Positions 44,768 to 54,109 are shown, numbered from the stretch's first letter. The stretch: DNA of 64,000 nt from Streptomyces griseocarneus (GCF_014655595.1 NZ_BNBL01000009.1:186001-250000), one strand, 5' to 3'. Notes: generated by a model not told the origin, from the sequence alone. Program-made: numbers and translations.

Positions 44768-45871
44768 ATGGAGCACATACTGCGTCCCCTGGCGGTCGTC
44801 GGCGCGGCAGTGGTGATCACACTGCTGGCGGGCTGGGTCGCGGACCAGGTGGTCCGGCGGATCGGGACGCGCCACCCGGAGACGCCGCTGTGGGGATTGC
44901 TGGGCCGCTGCCGGGTGCCGGTGCGGCTGGTGCTGTGCGCGGCGCTGCTGCGGGCCGGCTACCCCTGGGCGGAGCTGTCCCCGTGGAACGCGGCGGCCGT
45001 CGGGCAGGTGCTGACCCTGGTGCTCATCGGGGCCTGCGCCTGGCTGGCCGTCCGGGTGGCCACGGCGGTGGTCGAGTCCACCTACGCGCGCTACGCCGCC
45101 GGCGCCCAGGACCCGGCGCGGGTGCGGCGGGTGCGGACGCAGGTCACGCTGATCCAGCGGGTGGTGACGGCCGCGGTGACGGTGGTCGCGGTGGCCGCCA
45201 TGCTGCTCACCTTCCCGGCCATGCGGACGGCGGGCGCGTCCCTGCTGGCCTCGGCCGGGGTCATCGGCATCGTCGCCGGCATCGCCGCCCAGTCGACGCT
45301 GGGCAATCTCTTCGCCGGGCTGCAGATCGCCTTCGGCGACATGGTGCGCATCGGCGACACGGTCGTGGTCGAGGGGCAGTGGGGCACCGTCGAGGAGATC
45401 ACGCTCACCTATCTGGTGGTGCGCACCTGGGACGAGCGGCGGCTGACCATGCCGGTGTCGTACTTCACCAGCAAGCCGTTCGAGAACTGGTCGCGCGGCG
45501 ACCCCCGGATGACCGGCACCGTCTTCTTCCACCTGGACCACGCCGTCCCCGTCGACCTGATGCGCGAACACCTGCACGACATACTCAAGGCGTCCCTCGA
45601 GTGGGACGAACGGGCCTGGAACCTGGTGGTCACGGACACCACGCCCACCACCGTGGAGGTACGGGCGCTGCTGACGGCCCGCAACGCCGACGACATCTGG
45701 GCCCTGCGCTGCATGGTGCGCGAGGAGCTGATCGCCTGGCTGCGCCGCGAGCACCCCTACGCGCTGCCGCGGATCAACACCGCGCCCGCGCCCGGCCCGG
45801 CCGAGGTGCCCGACCGCGAGCAGGCCCCGCCGTCCTCCGGCGACATGGGGCCGGGGCCGGGGACGACGTGA
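44768..45871 (+). CDS. MscS-type mechanosensitive channel
   Basis: A 367-residue membrane protein with four N-terminal helices and the MscS pore region: the third-helix-like GASLLASAGVIGIVAGIAAQSTLGNLFAGLQIAF (split here only in words; residues about 158-192), followed by the beta domain start GDMVRIGDTVVVEGQWGTVEEI and the strongly conserved MPVSYFTSKPFENWSR. It releases solutes on osmotic down-shock. I select ATG 44768, with GGAGG 5 bp upstream, over the ATG at 44723. A Pro/Gly tail of about 30 residues ends the protein. Confidence 0.87.
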   Translation: MEHILRPLAVVGAAVVITLLAGWVADQVVRRIGTRHPETPLWGLLGRCRVPVRLVLCAALLRAGYPWAELSPWNAAAVGQVLTLVLIGACAWLAVRVATAVVESTYARYAAGAQDPARVRRVRTQVTLIQRVVTAAVTVVAVAAMLLTFPAMRTAGASLLASAGVIGIVAGIAAQSTLGNLFAGLQIAFGDMVRIGDTVVVEGQWGTVEEITLTYLVVRTWDERRLTMPVSYFTSKPFENWSRGDPRMTGTVFFHLDHAVPVDLMREHLHDILKASLEWDERAWNLVVTDTTPTTVEVRALLTARNADDIWALRCMVREELIAWLRREHPYALPRINTAPAPGPAEVPDREQAPPSSGDMGPGPGTT

Positions 45872-45948
45872 GGGCGCGGGACAGGCGCGAGGCGGGGAGG
45901 CCGGGGAGGTCCGCGTGGGGCCGGGAGGCCGGGGAGGCCCGCCGCTCG

Positions 45949-45991
45949 GATCCCGCGCAGGGTGCGTTTCAGATCCCGCGCAGGGTGCGTT
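45949..45991. repeat. 20-bp tandem duplication at the antiporter stop codon
   Basis: The 20-mer GATCCCGCGCAGGGTGCGTT is present exactly at 45949-45968 and 45972-45991, separated by TCA. On the minus strand the intervening TGA is the stop codon of the Na+/H+ antiporter. A second, shorter pair (GGGAGGCCGGGGAGG at 45895-45909 and 45923-45937) lies nearby, so this tail region has been prone to slippage. Confidence 0.85.
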
Positions 45992-47561
45992 CGTCCAGAT
46001 GCCGCAGCACCCTGTCCACCACCTCGGGGTCCATCCCCGGCTCGCTGCGGGCCGCGATGACCTCGCGCCGCGCCGCGGACAGCAGCTCCGCCTGCACCCG
46101 GTGGAGCGTCCGCAGCCGCTCCACGCGCTGCGCGTGCGCCTCGCGGCGCTCGTCGTCGACCATCTCGGGGCTGATCCGGGCGCCGATGTCGTAGGCGCGC
46201 CGGCCCAGCATCTCCATCATGTCCTCGGGAAGGTCCTCCGCCTCCACGATGTCCAGCAGCCGGTGCCGGGCCGCCTTGGCCGCCCGCGCGGCCAGCTGCC
46301 GCTCCAGTTCGAGGGTCTCGCCGGTGTCGGCGCTCACCCCCAGCGCGCGGACCAGCCGGGGCAGGGTCAGGCCCTGGGCCACGAGGGTGACGATGATGAC
46401 GGCGAACGCGACGAAGAGGATCTCGTCCCGGGCCGGGAAGGGGGAGGAGTTCTCCTGCTTCAGGGGGATGGCCAGGGCGAGGGCGACCGTGGCCACGCCG
46501 CGCATCCCCGACCACCACGTCACCACCGTCTCGCGCCAGCTCATCAGGACCTCCTCGTGGACGTCCCGGCGGTTGTGGAGCTTCTTGGTCACCCACGCGG
46601 CGGGCAGCAGCCACAGCAGCCGCACGCCGACGACCACCGCCACGACGGTGCCGCCGATGCCCAGCATCTCCTCCCAGCGGCCGGAGGCCGTGCTGATCGC
46701 GTTGTGGAGCTCCAGGCCGACGAGGCCGAACGCGACGCCGGTGACGAGGGTGTCGACGACCTCCCAGAAGGTGTGCCCGGCCAGCCGGCCCAGGACGTCG
46801 TCGGGGTCGTGGGTGTACTCGGCCAGGTAGAGGGCGGTCGTCAGCACGGCCAGCACGCCGGACCCCTTGAACTCCTCGGCCAGGACGTACGAGACGAACG
46901 GCACCAGCAGGGTCAGGCCGATCTGGAGCGTGGCGTCCCCGAGGACCTCCATCAGCCGCTTGGTGGCCCAGCCCAGCGCGAGGCCGACCGCGACGGCCAC
47001 CACGGCGGACAGCACCAGCGCGCCGAACGCCTGCGGCCACGAGAAGCCGCCGCTGACGGCGGCCGCGATGGCCACGTGGTAGAGCACGATGGCGGTGACG
47101 TCGTTGAAGAGGCCCTCGCCCTCGAGGATGGAGACCAGGCGGCGCGGCAACCCCAGGGCGCCGGCGACGGAGGTGACGGCGACCGGGTCGGGCGGGGCCA
47201 CGAGCGCGCCCAGGGCCACGGCGGCGGCCAGCGAGATGCCGGGCACGATCGTGTGGGCGACGGCGGCAACCGCGGCGGTGGTGACGAAGACCAGCGCGAC
47301 GGCCAGCAGGAAGATCGGCCGCTTGTTGGACGCGAACTGCCGCCACGAGGTGCGCTGGGCGGTGGCGTAGAGCAGGGGCGGCAGCACCAGCGGGAGGATG
47401 TACTCCGGCGGGATGTCCACGTTGGGCACGAACGGCAGCAGCGCGAGGACGATCCCGCCGATCGTCATCAGGACCGGGGAGGGCACCCCCAGCCGGTCCC
47501 CCAGCGGAACCGTGACCAGCGCCCCCAGCAGCAGGACGAACAGCAGGGCGAGCTGGTCCAC
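45969..47561 (-). CDS. Na+/H+ antiporter (CPA1/NhaP type)
   Basis: A 530-residue protein with about twelve membrane helices and a C-terminal cytosolic helix region of about 120 residues. CPA1 motifs are visible: ALVAPPDPVAVTSVAGALG with the ion-binding Asp, GLFNDVTAIVLYHVA (FND motif) and VTWWSGMRGVATVALALAIP. It exchanges sodium or potassium for protons at the membrane. The start is GTG at 47561. The protein ends RTLRGI, exactly in a duplicated 20-bp sequence. Confidence 0.92.
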   Translation of the reverse strand: MDQLALLFVLLLGALVTVPLGDRLGVPSPVLMTIGGIVLALLPFVPNVDIPPEYILPLVLPPLLYATAQRTSWRQFASNKRPIFLLAVALVFVTTAAVAAVAHTIVPGISLAAAVALGALVAPPDPVAVTSVAGALGLPRRLVSILEGEGLFNDVTAIVLYHVAIAAAVSGGFSWPQAFGALVLSAVVAVAVGLALGWATKRLMEVLGDATLQIGLTLLVPFVSYVLAEEFKGSGVLAVLTTALYLAEYTHDPDDVLGRLAGHTFWEVVDTLVTGVAFGLVGLELHNAISTASGRWEEMLGIGGTVVAVVVGVRLLWLLPAAWVTKKLHNRRDVHEEVLMSWRETVVTWWSGMRGVATVALALAIPLKQENSSPFPARDEILFVAFAVIIVTLVAQGLTLPRLVRALGVSADTGETLELERQLAARAAKAARHRLLDIVEAEDLPEDMMEMLGRRAYDIGARISPEMVDDERREAHAQRVERLRTLHRVQAELLSAARREVIAARSEPGMDPEVVDRVLRHLDERTLRGI

Positions 47562-47631
47562 GGATACCCCCGGGCCGGGTCGGTGCGGTCGAGCTGAACC
47601 TCAAGCCTGCCGCACCGGCCCCGGGGGCGCC

Positions 47632-48573
47632 TTACGAGCTCTCGGCGCGCACCGTGTCCAGGGCGTGCTGGAGGTCGTCCGGGTAGACGCTCTCGAACTC
47701 CACCCAGCGGCCGTCACTTGGGTGCTCGAAGCCGAGCCGCACCGCGTGCAGCCACTGGCGGGTGAGCTTCAGGCGCTTGGCGATGGTGGGGTCGGCGCCG
47801 TAGGTGAGGTCGCCGACGCACGGGTGGCGGTGCGCGGACATGTGCACGCGGATCTGGTGCGTACGGCCCGTCTCCAGCTTGATGTCCAGCAGGCTGGCGG
47901 CCCGGAACGCCTCGATGAGGTCGTAGTGGGTGACGGACGGCTTGCCCTCGGCCGTGACGGCCCACTTGTAGTCGTGGTTGGGGTGACGGCCGATGGGCGC
48001 GTCGATCGTGCCGCTCATCGGGTCCGGGTGGCCCTGCACCAGCGCGTGGTAGCGCTTGTCGACCGTGCGCTCGCGGAACTGCTGCTTGAGCAGGGTGTAG
48101 GCGCGCTCGGACTTGGCGACGACCATCAGGCCGGAGGTGCCGACGTCCAGGCGGTGCACGATGCCCTGGCGCTCGGCGGCGCCGGAGGTGGAGATGCGGT
48201 AGCCCGCGGCGGCGAGCCCGCCGATCACGGTGGGGCCGGTCCAGCCGGGGCTGGGGTGGGCGGCCACGCCGACGGGCTTGACGATCACGACGATGTCGTC
48301 GTCGTCATGGACGATCTCCATGCCCTCGACGTGCTCGGCGACGATCTGCACCGGCGCGGGCGGCGCGGGCATCTCGACCTCGAGCCAGGCCCCGCCGGTG
48401 ACCCGGTCGGACTTCCCGGCCTCGGCCCCGTCGAGCTGGACCTTGCCCGAGGCCGCGAGCTCGGCGGCCTTGGTGCGGGAAAAACCGAACATACGGGCGA
48501 TCGCGGCGTCGACGCGCTCGCCCTCCAGGCCGTCGGGAACGGGAAGGGCGCGGATCTCGGGAATGGTGCTCAC
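47632..48573 (-). CDS. rluD: RluA-family 23S rRNA pseudouridine synthase
   Basis: A 313-residue enzyme with an N-terminal S4 RNA-binding domain (RVDAAIARMFGFSRTKAAEL) and the RluA catalytic domain, containing catalytic Asp in GIVHRLDVGTSGLMVVAKS and GRTHQIRVHMSAHRHP. It most likely modifies helix 69 of 23S rRNA, as RluD does. It lies in a minus-strand series lspA-rluD-antiporter. The gap to the antiporter holds an imperfect hairpin (CGGTGCGG at 47581-47588 with CCGCACCG at 47610-47617). Confidence 0.93.
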   Translation of the reverse strand: MSTIPEIRALPVPDGLEGERVDAAIARMFGFSRTKAAELAASGKVQLDGAEAGKSDRVTGGAWLEVEMPAPPAPVQIVAEHVEGMEIVHDDDDIVVIVKPVGVAAHPSPGWTGPTVIGGLAAAGYRISTSGAAERQGIVHRLDVGTSGLMVVAKSERAYTLLKQQFRERTVDKRYHALVQGHPDPMSGTIDAPIGRHPNHDYKWAVTAEGKPSVTHYDLIEAFRAASLLDIKLETGRTHQIRVHMSAHRHPCVGDLTYGADPTIAKRLKLTRQWLHAVRLGFEHPSDGRWVEFESVYPDDLQHALDTVRAESS

Positions 48574-48586
48574 CTGTCGAGTATGA

Positions 48587-48633
48587 CGGACGGCCGCGAC
48601 GGGCCCGTACGCGCGGGCCGCCGCGGCCGTCCG
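48587..48633 (-). terminator. Hairpin between lspA and rluD
   Basis: CGGACGGCCGCG (48587-48598) pairs perfectly with 48622-48633, and GGCCCG/CGGGCC inside make a further 6-bp stem. It begins 10 bp after the lspA stop on the minus strand. No U run is present. Confidence 0.6.
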
Positions 48634-48642
48634 CCCGGGGCT

Positions 48643-49233
48643 TCAGTCCTGGTGGACGGTGCCGTCCGGGTCCAGGCCCCGGAAGGAGAGGATCACGATC
48701 AGGAAGCCGCCGCAGACGATCGCGGAGTCGGCGAGGTTGAAGACCGCGAAGTGCGGGGTGGCGATGAAGTCCACGACCCCGCCCTCGAGGCCGCCGGGCG
48801 AGCGGAAGAGCCGGTCGGTGAGGTTGCCGAACGCTCCGCCCAGCAGCAGGCCCAGGGCGATCGCCCAGGGCAGGCTGTAGAGCTTGCGGGCGATCCGGGC
48901 GATCACCACGATCACGGCGCTGGCGATCACCGTGAAGACGATCGTCATCGCCTCGCCGATGCCGAAGGCGGCGCCGCGGTTGCGGATCACGTCGAGCTGC
49001 AGCCACGTGCCGAGCACCTGGACCGGGTCGTGGTGCTCCAGCTGGGCCACGACGAGCAGCTTGCTGCCGAGGTCGAGGAGGTAGGCGAAGGCGGCCACCG
49101 CGAGCAGCACCGCGATGCGTCGCCTGCCCCTGGGCTCGTCCTTGCCGCCGACCGCCGTCGCCCCGCTCTCCCCGGCCGGGCCGGTGGTCCCGGTGGTTCC
49201 GGTGGGCCGTCCGGCCTGTTCCGCCTCAGTCAC
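48643..49233 (-). CDS. lspA: Lipoprotein signal peptidase (signal peptidase II)
   Basis: Cleaves lipoprotein signal peptides after Lgt has modified the cysteine (lgt is at 9.3 kb). Four membrane helices occur after a 45-residue Gly/Thr-rich cytoplasmic extension. The two catalytic aspartates are in GGAFGNLTDRLF and FAVFNLADSAIVCGG, and the conserved DVIRNRGAAFGI is present. I choose the GTG at 49233; the product has 196 residues. Confidence 0.94.
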   Translation of the reverse strand: MTEAEQAGRPTGTTGTTGPAGESGATAVGGKDEPRGRRRIAVLLAVAAFAYLLDLGSKLLVVAQLEHHDPVQVLGTWLQLDVIRNRGAAFGIGEAMTIVFTVIASAVIVVIARIARKLYSLPWAIALGLLLGGAFGNLTDRLFRSPGGLEGGVVDFIATPHFAVFNLADSAIVCGGFLIVILSFRGLDPDGTVHQD

Positions 49234-49296
49234 GTGAGTCCCTGATGTCGTCCCTGCTGACTGAGGACGAGGGTACGGCACGCGATGGGGGGCGGG

Positions 49297-50484
49297 TCAG
49301 CGGCGTTCCTGCCGCTGCTTGCACTCCACGCACAGCGTGGCACGGGGAAATGCCTGCATACGGGCCTTGCCGATCGGTTTGCCGCAGTTCTCGCAGAGGC
49401 CGTACGTACCGGCGTCCAGCCGCTCCAGCGCCCGCTCGGCCTGCAGCAGCATCTCGCGGGCGTTCGCGGCGAGCGCCAGCTCGTGCTCGCGGGTGATGTT
49501 CTTGGTGCCGGTGTCCGCCTGGTCGTCCCCGGCGCCGTCCCCGGAGTCGCGCATCAGGCCGCTGATCGCCTCCTCGGAGTGCGCGATCTCGCCGCGCAGC
49601 CGCAGCACGTCGCTCTGCAGCTCCTCACGGGCCTCGCGCACCTCGGCCTGCGACCAGGGCTCCTCCCCCGGCCGTACGGCGAGCTCGCCTGCCGTACGGG
49701 CCCCCGGAACCTTCTTCGCCTGCGCCTCACCCATGGTCTTCTTCGCAGCCACCGTGCTGGCTCCCGTCTCCTCAGCGGGCACCGCCGTCGCGGCCGGTGC
49801 GGACCCTTCGGCCGTGACGGCCGTGTGCAGTGCCGCGGCCCCTCGGGCCGCGGCCTTCTTCGCCGGCACGGACTCCTCCGCACCGGCCGGAGCGACCCCC
49901 TTGGCGGGCGCATGCTTCGCCGCGGCCGCCTTCCCGTCGGCCGCGGGCTTCGTCACCGTGGCAGTCTTCCCCGCCGCGGCGGTCTTTTTCCCCGGTACGG
50001 ACTTTTTGGCCGACGCGGCGGCGGCCTTCTTGGCCACCGCCTTCTTGGCCACCGTCTTGTTGGCCGCCTTCTTGGCCGTCTTCTTGGCCACCGTCTTCTC
50101 GGCCACGGCCTTCTTCGCCGCCGGCGCGGAGCCGCCGGCCGCCGCCCCGGCCGAGGCGGCGCTCCCCGCCACCGCCCTCTTGGCGGACACGGCCTTTTTG
50201 GCGGGCGGCCTCTCCTTGGCCACGGCCTTGGCAGCCGAAGCGGGGGCCTTCTTGGCCGAGGGCGTCTTCTTGGCCGAGGGCGCCTTCTTCGCCGCACCCC
50301 TGTCGCCGGCCACCGTCACCTTGGCGGATGCCGTCCTCCCGCCGGATACGGCCTTCGCCGACGTGGCCTTCTTGGCGGCCTTGGCGGCTGCCGCCTTGCC
50401 GCCGGACGCGGCCTTCCCCGACGTGGCCTTCTTCGCGGCCCCGGCCACAACGGTGCCGGCCTCTGACGCCGTCTTCTTGGCCAT
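49297..50484 (-). CDS. DksA/TraR-type C4 zinc-finger protein with histone-H1-like tail
   Basis: A 395-residue two-part protein. Residues 1 to about 250 are Lys/Ala-rich low complexity with many AKKA/AKKT repeats, like eukaryotic histone H1 tails and bacterial Hup C-termini. The last 120 residues form a DksA-like coiled coil (REAREELQSDVLRLRGEIAH) and a C4 zinc finger (CENCGKP then CVECKQ). Such a fusion could bind DNA through the tail while contacting RNA polymerase through the coiled coil. The start ATG at 50484 begins MAKKTASEAG. It ends the group that follows the ileS leader on the opposite strand. Confidence 0.88.
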   Translation of the reverse strand: MAKKTASEAGTVVAGAAKKATSGKAASGGKAAAAKAAKKATSAKAVSGGRTASAKVTVAGDRGAAKKAPSAKKTPSAKKAPASAAKAVAKERPPAKKAVSAKRAVAGSAASAGAAAGGSAPAAKKAVAEKTVAKKTAKKAANKTVAKKAVAKKAAAASAKKSVPGKKTAAAGKTATVTKPAADGKAAAAKHAPAKGVAPAGAEESVPAKKAAARGAAALHTAVTAEGSAPAATAVPAEETGASTVAAKKTMGEAQAKKVPGARTAGELAVRPGEEPWSQAEVREAREELQSDVLRLRGEIAHSEEAISGLMRDSGDGAGDDQADTGTKNITREHELALAANAREMLLQAERALERLDAGTYGLCENCGKPIGKARMQAFPRATLCVECKQRQERR

Positions 50485-50649
50485 CGCCGCGGTCCCTTCA
50501 CATTTTATGATCTTGCGCGCGAATCGTGCGGGAACGATAAATCGGCCGGGCGCACGCGGCAACGGGGCTCGCCGGTCTCCGCCCGTGTGCCCCGCCTCCG
50601 GCCCCCAAATCGGTCTGCCGTGCTCGCCCGGGCCCCGTACACTGGGCGG

Positions 50650-50905
50650 AGCGAAAGGCGTGGAAGGGACCAGTAGCGCCGCACGCAGCCATGAGCGATC
50701 CGGGGACGGTGCGAGCCCGGAGGCGTGCGCGGCAGCGAAGATCAGCCCGGAGCCGCCGGAAGAACGCCCCCGCGGGGGTCAGTAGAACCGGCATCGCGGC
50801 CCTAATGAGGGGGCCGGAGGCGCGAGCGGCGTCTGCGGCCAAGGAGGGTGGTACCGCGGGAAGCGCACGGCATGGCGCGTTCTCGTCCCTCCGACGGACA
50901 GCGCA
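50650..50905 (+). promoter_or_regulatory. T-box riboswitch (isoleucine) in the ileS leader
   Basis: The leader contains the T-box core AAGGAGGGTGGTACCGCGG at 50841-50859, whose TGGTACC part pairs with the ACCA end of uncharged tRNA. A stem-I-like helix pairs about 50679-50687 with 50723-50731. Candidate Ile (ATC) specifier triplets are at 50698-50700 and 50741-50743; I cannot decide between them. CGTCCCTCCG at 50885-50894 can pair with the AGGAGGG of the core or the ribosome-binding GGAGG of ileS, so control is probably of translation, as described for actinobacterial ileS. The rest of 50485-50649 shows no gene. Confidence 0.88.
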
Positions 50906-50929
50906 ATGACGTTCCGCCGGAGGAAGCCG

Positions 50930-53900
50930 ATGACGCAGTACCGCCAGGTACCCGCACAGGTCGACCTGCCCGCCCTCGAGCACGCCGTGCTCGAGTTCTG
51001 GCGTGAGAGCAAGACCTTCGCCCGCACCCTCGAGCAGTCCGAGGGCCGCCCCGAGTGGGTCTTCTACGAGGGCCCGCCGACCGCCAACGGCATGCCGGGT
51101 GCGCACCACATCGAGGCCCGCGTCTTCAAGGACGTCTTCCCCCGCTTCCGCACCATGCAGGGCTACCACGTCGGCCGCAAGGCCGGCTGGGACTGCCACG
51201 GCCTGCCCGTCGAGCTCGCCGTCGAGAAGGAGCTCGGCTTCTCCGGCAAGCAGGACATCGAGAAGTACGGCATCGCCGAGTTCAACGCGAAGTGCCGCGA
51301 GTCCGTCACCCGCCACACGGACGCGTTCGCCGAGCTCACCACCCGCATGGGCTACTGGGTCGACCTCGACGACGCCTACCGCACCATGGACCCCGAGTAC
51401 GTCCAGAGCGTCTGGTGGTCGCTGAAGGAGATCTTCAACAAGGGCCTGCTGGTCCAGGACCACCGCGTGGCCCCCTGGTGCCCCCGCTGCGGCACCGGCC
51501 TGTCGGACCACGAGCTGGCGCAGGGCTACGAGACGGTCGTCGACCCGTCCGTCTTCGTCCGCTTCCCGCTGACCTCCGGCCCGCTCGCGGGCGAGGCCTC
51601 GCTGCTGGTGTGGACGACCACCCCCTGGACCCTGGTCTCCAACACGGCCGCCGCCGCGCACCCCGACGTCACCTACGTCGTGGCCACCGACGGCAACGAA
51701 AAGCTGGTCGTCGCCGAGCCCCTGCTCGAGAAGGCCCTCGGCGAGGGCTGGACGGCCACCGGCCAGACCTTCACCGGCCGCGAGATGGAGCGCTGGGCCT
51801 ACCGCCGCCCGTTCGACCTCGTCGAGCTGGAGGGCGCCAACTTCGTCGTCAACGCCGAGTACGTCACCACCGAGGACGGCACCGGTCTGGTCCACCAGGC
51901 CCCGGCCTTCGGTGAGGACGACCTCAGGACCTGCCGCGCCTACGGCCTCCCGGTCGTCAACCCGGTCCGCCCCGACGGCACCTTCGAGGAGGGCCTCGAC
52001 CTCGTCGGCGGCCAGTTCTTCAAGAAGGCCGACGAGAAGCTCGTCGCCGACCTCTCCGAGCGCGGCCTGCTCTTCAAGCACGTGGCCTACGAGCACAGCT
52101 ACCCCCACTGCTGGCGCTGCCACACCGCGCTCCTCTACTACGCCCAGCCGTCCTGGTACATCCGCACCACCGCGATCAAGGACCGGCTGCTCGAGGAGAA
52201 CGAGAAGACCAACTGGTTCCCCGAGTCGGTCAAGCACGGCCGCTTCGGCGACTGGCTGAACAACAACATCGACTGGGCGCTCTCCCGCAACCGCTACTGG
52301 GGCACCCCGCTGCCCATCTGGCGCTGCGAGGAGAACCACCTCACCTGCGTCGGCTCGCTGGCCGAGCTCTCCGAGCTGACCGGCACCGACCAGAGCGCGC
52401 TGGACCCGCACCGCCCGTACATCGACGACGTCACCTTCACCTGCACCGCCGACGGCTGCTCGCACACCGCCGTCCGGGTGCCCGAGGTCATCGACGCCTG
52501 GTACGACTCCGGTTCGATGCCGTTCGCCCAGTGGGGCTACCCGTACAAGAACAAGGAGCTCTTCGAGCAGCGCTACCCCGCGCAGTTCATCTCCGAGGCC
52601 ATCGACCAGACCCGTGGCTGGTTCTACACCCTGATGGCCGTCGGCACGCTCGTCTTCGACAAGTCGAGCTACGAGAACGTCGTCTGCCTGGGCCACATCC
52701 TCGCCGAGGACGGCCGGAAGATGTCCAAGCACCTGGGCAACATCCTCCAGCCCATCCCGCTGATGGACCAGCACGGCGCCGACGCCGTCCGCTGGTTCAT
52801 GGCGGCCGGCGGCTCCCCCTGGGCCGCGCGCCGCGTCGGCCACGGCACGATCCAGGAGGTCGTCCGCAAGACGCTCCTCACCTACTGGAACACGGTCGCC
52901 TTCCAGGCCCTCTACGCCCGTACGTCCGGCTGGGCGCCGTCCGCGTCCGACCCGGCCCCGGCCGGGCGGCCCCTGATCGACCGCTGGCTGCTCAGCGAGC
53001 TGAACGCCCTGACCGACCAGGTCACCCAGGCCATGGAGGCCTACGACACCCAGCGCGCCGGCAAGCTGCTGTCGTCCTTCGTCGACGACCTGTCCAACTG
53101 GTACGTGCGCCGCTCGCGCCGCCGGTTCTGGCAGGGCGACGCGGCCGCGCTGCGCACGCTGCACGAGGTCGTCGAGACCGTCACGCGGCTGATGGCGCCG
53201 CTGGTGCCGTTCATCACCGAGCGGGTGTGGCAGGACCTGATCGTCCCGGTCGACCCGCAGGCCCCGGAGTCGGTCCACCTGGCCACCTGGCCGAAGGCCG
53301 ACGCCTCGCTGATCGACCCGGCGCTGTCCCAGCAGATGCTGCTGGTCCGCCGCCTGGTCGAGCTGGGCCGCGCCACGCGCGCCGAGTCCGGCGTCAAGAC
53401 GCGCCAGCCGCTGTCGCGCGCGCTGGTCGCCGCGGCCGGCTTCGAGACGCTCGGCGAGGAGCTGCGCGCGCAGATCGCCGAGGAGCTCAACGTCTCCTCG
53501 CTCGCCTCCCTCTCCGAGGTGGGCGGCTCGCTGGTCGACACCACGGCCAAGGCCAACTTCCGTGCCCTGGGCAAGCGCTTCGGCAAGGGCGTCCAGGCGG
53601 TGGCCAAGGCGGTCGCCGCGGCCGACGCGGCGGCGCTGTCGCTGGCGCTGCGCGAGGGCAACGCCTCCGTCGAGGTCGACGGCGAGACGGTCGCCCTCGC
53701 CCCGGACGAGGTGATCATCACCGAGACGCCGCGCGAGGGCTGGTCGGTCGCCTCCGACTCCGGCGCGACCGTGGCGCTCGACCTGGAGATCACCCCGGAG
53801 CTGCGGCGCGCGGGCCTGGCCCGTGACGCGATCCGCCTGATCCAGGAGGCCCGCAAGAACAGCGGCCTGGACGTGGCCGACCGGATCGCGCTGCGGTGGA

Positions 53901-54064
53901 CCTCCGCCGACGAGGAGACGGTGACCGCTCTGACCGAGCACGCGTCGCTCATCGCGGACGAGGTCCTGGCGACGGACTTCGCGACCGGCGATGCCGACGC
54001 CACGTACGGCGAGCCCTTCACCGACGAGGGCCTCGGACTGACGTTCCGCCTCCGTAAGGCGTAA
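50930..54064 (+). CDS. ileS: Isoleucyl-tRNA synthetase
   Basis: Class I synthetase charging tRNA-Ile (1044 residues). It shows the HIGH-like motif GMPGAHHIEARVFKD, the GWDCHGLPVE segment, the editing (CP1) domain with VWTTTPWTL, and the catalytic KMSKHLGN (KMSKS type) near residue 600, followed by the anticodon domain. ATG 50930 is chosen since GGAGG lies 6 bp upstream; the ATG at 50906 overlaps the leader sequence that controls it. It is of the eukaryote-like IleS class (mupirocin-insensitive type is possible). A strong terminator follows. Confidence 0.96.
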   Translation: MTQYRQVPAQVDLPALEHAVLEFWRESKTFARTLEQSEGRPEWVFYEGPPTANGMPGAHHIEARVFKDVFPRFRTMQGYHVGRKAGWDCHGLPVELAVEKELGFSGKQDIEKYGIAEFNAKCRESVTRHTDAFAELTTRMGYWVDLDDAYRTMDPEYVQSVWWSLKEIFNKGLLVQDHRVAPWCPRCGTGLSDHELAQGYETVVDPSVFVRFPLTSGPLAGEASLLVWTTTPWTLVSNTAAAAHPDVTYVVATDGNEKLVVAEPLLEKALGEGWTATGQTFTGREMERWAYRRPFDLVELEGANFVVNAEYVTTEDGTGLVHQAPAFGEDDLRTCRAYGLPVVNPVRPDGTFEEGLDLVGGQFFKKADEKLVADLSERGLLFKHVAYEHSYPHCWRCHTALLYYAQPSWYIRTTAIKDRLLEENEKTNWFPESVKHGRFGDWLNNNIDWALSRNRYWGTPLPIWRCEENHLTCVGSLAELSELTGTDQSALDPHRPYIDDVTFTCTADGCSHTAVRVPEVIDAWYDSGSMPFAQWGYPYKNKELFEQRYPAQFISEAIDQTRGWFYTLMAVGTLVFDKSSYENVVCLGHILAEDGRKMSKHLGNILQPIPLMDQHGADAVRWFMAAGGSPWAARRVGHGTIQEVVRKTLLTYWNTVAFQALYARTSGWAPSASDPAPAGRPLIDRWLLSELNALTDQVTQAMEAYDTQRAGKLLSSFVDDLSNWYVRRSRRRFWQGDAAALRTLHEVVETVTRLMAPLVPFITERVWQDLIVPVDPQAPESVHLATWPKADASLIDPALSQQMLLVRRLVELGRATRAESGVKTRQPLSRALVAAAGFETLGEELRAQIAEELNVSSLASLSEVGGSLVDTTAKANFRALGKRFGKGVQAVAKAVAAADAAALSLALREGNASVEVDGETVALAPDEVIITETPREGWSVASDSGATVALDLEITPELRRAGLARDAIRLIQEARKNSGLDVADRIALRWTSADEETVTALTEHASLIADEVLATDFATGDADATYGEPFTDEGLGLTFRLRKA

Positions 54065-54075
54065 GCAGACGGGTG

Positions 54076-54109
54076 AAAGCCCCCCGGCGCACCGCGCCGG
54101 GGGGCTTTT
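54076..54109 (+). terminator. Terminator of ileS
   Basis: Perfect 15-bp stem AAAGCCCCCCGGCGC (54076-54090) with its complement at 54094-54108, 3-nt loop, ending in a TTTT run. It starts 11 bp past the stop. Confidence 0.93.

Noticed and set aside
49319..50785. A 488-codon open frame opposite the DksA-type gene
   Set aside because: Ala/Ser/Phe-rich mirror of the Lys/Ala repeat on the other strand; it also runs into the T-box leader.
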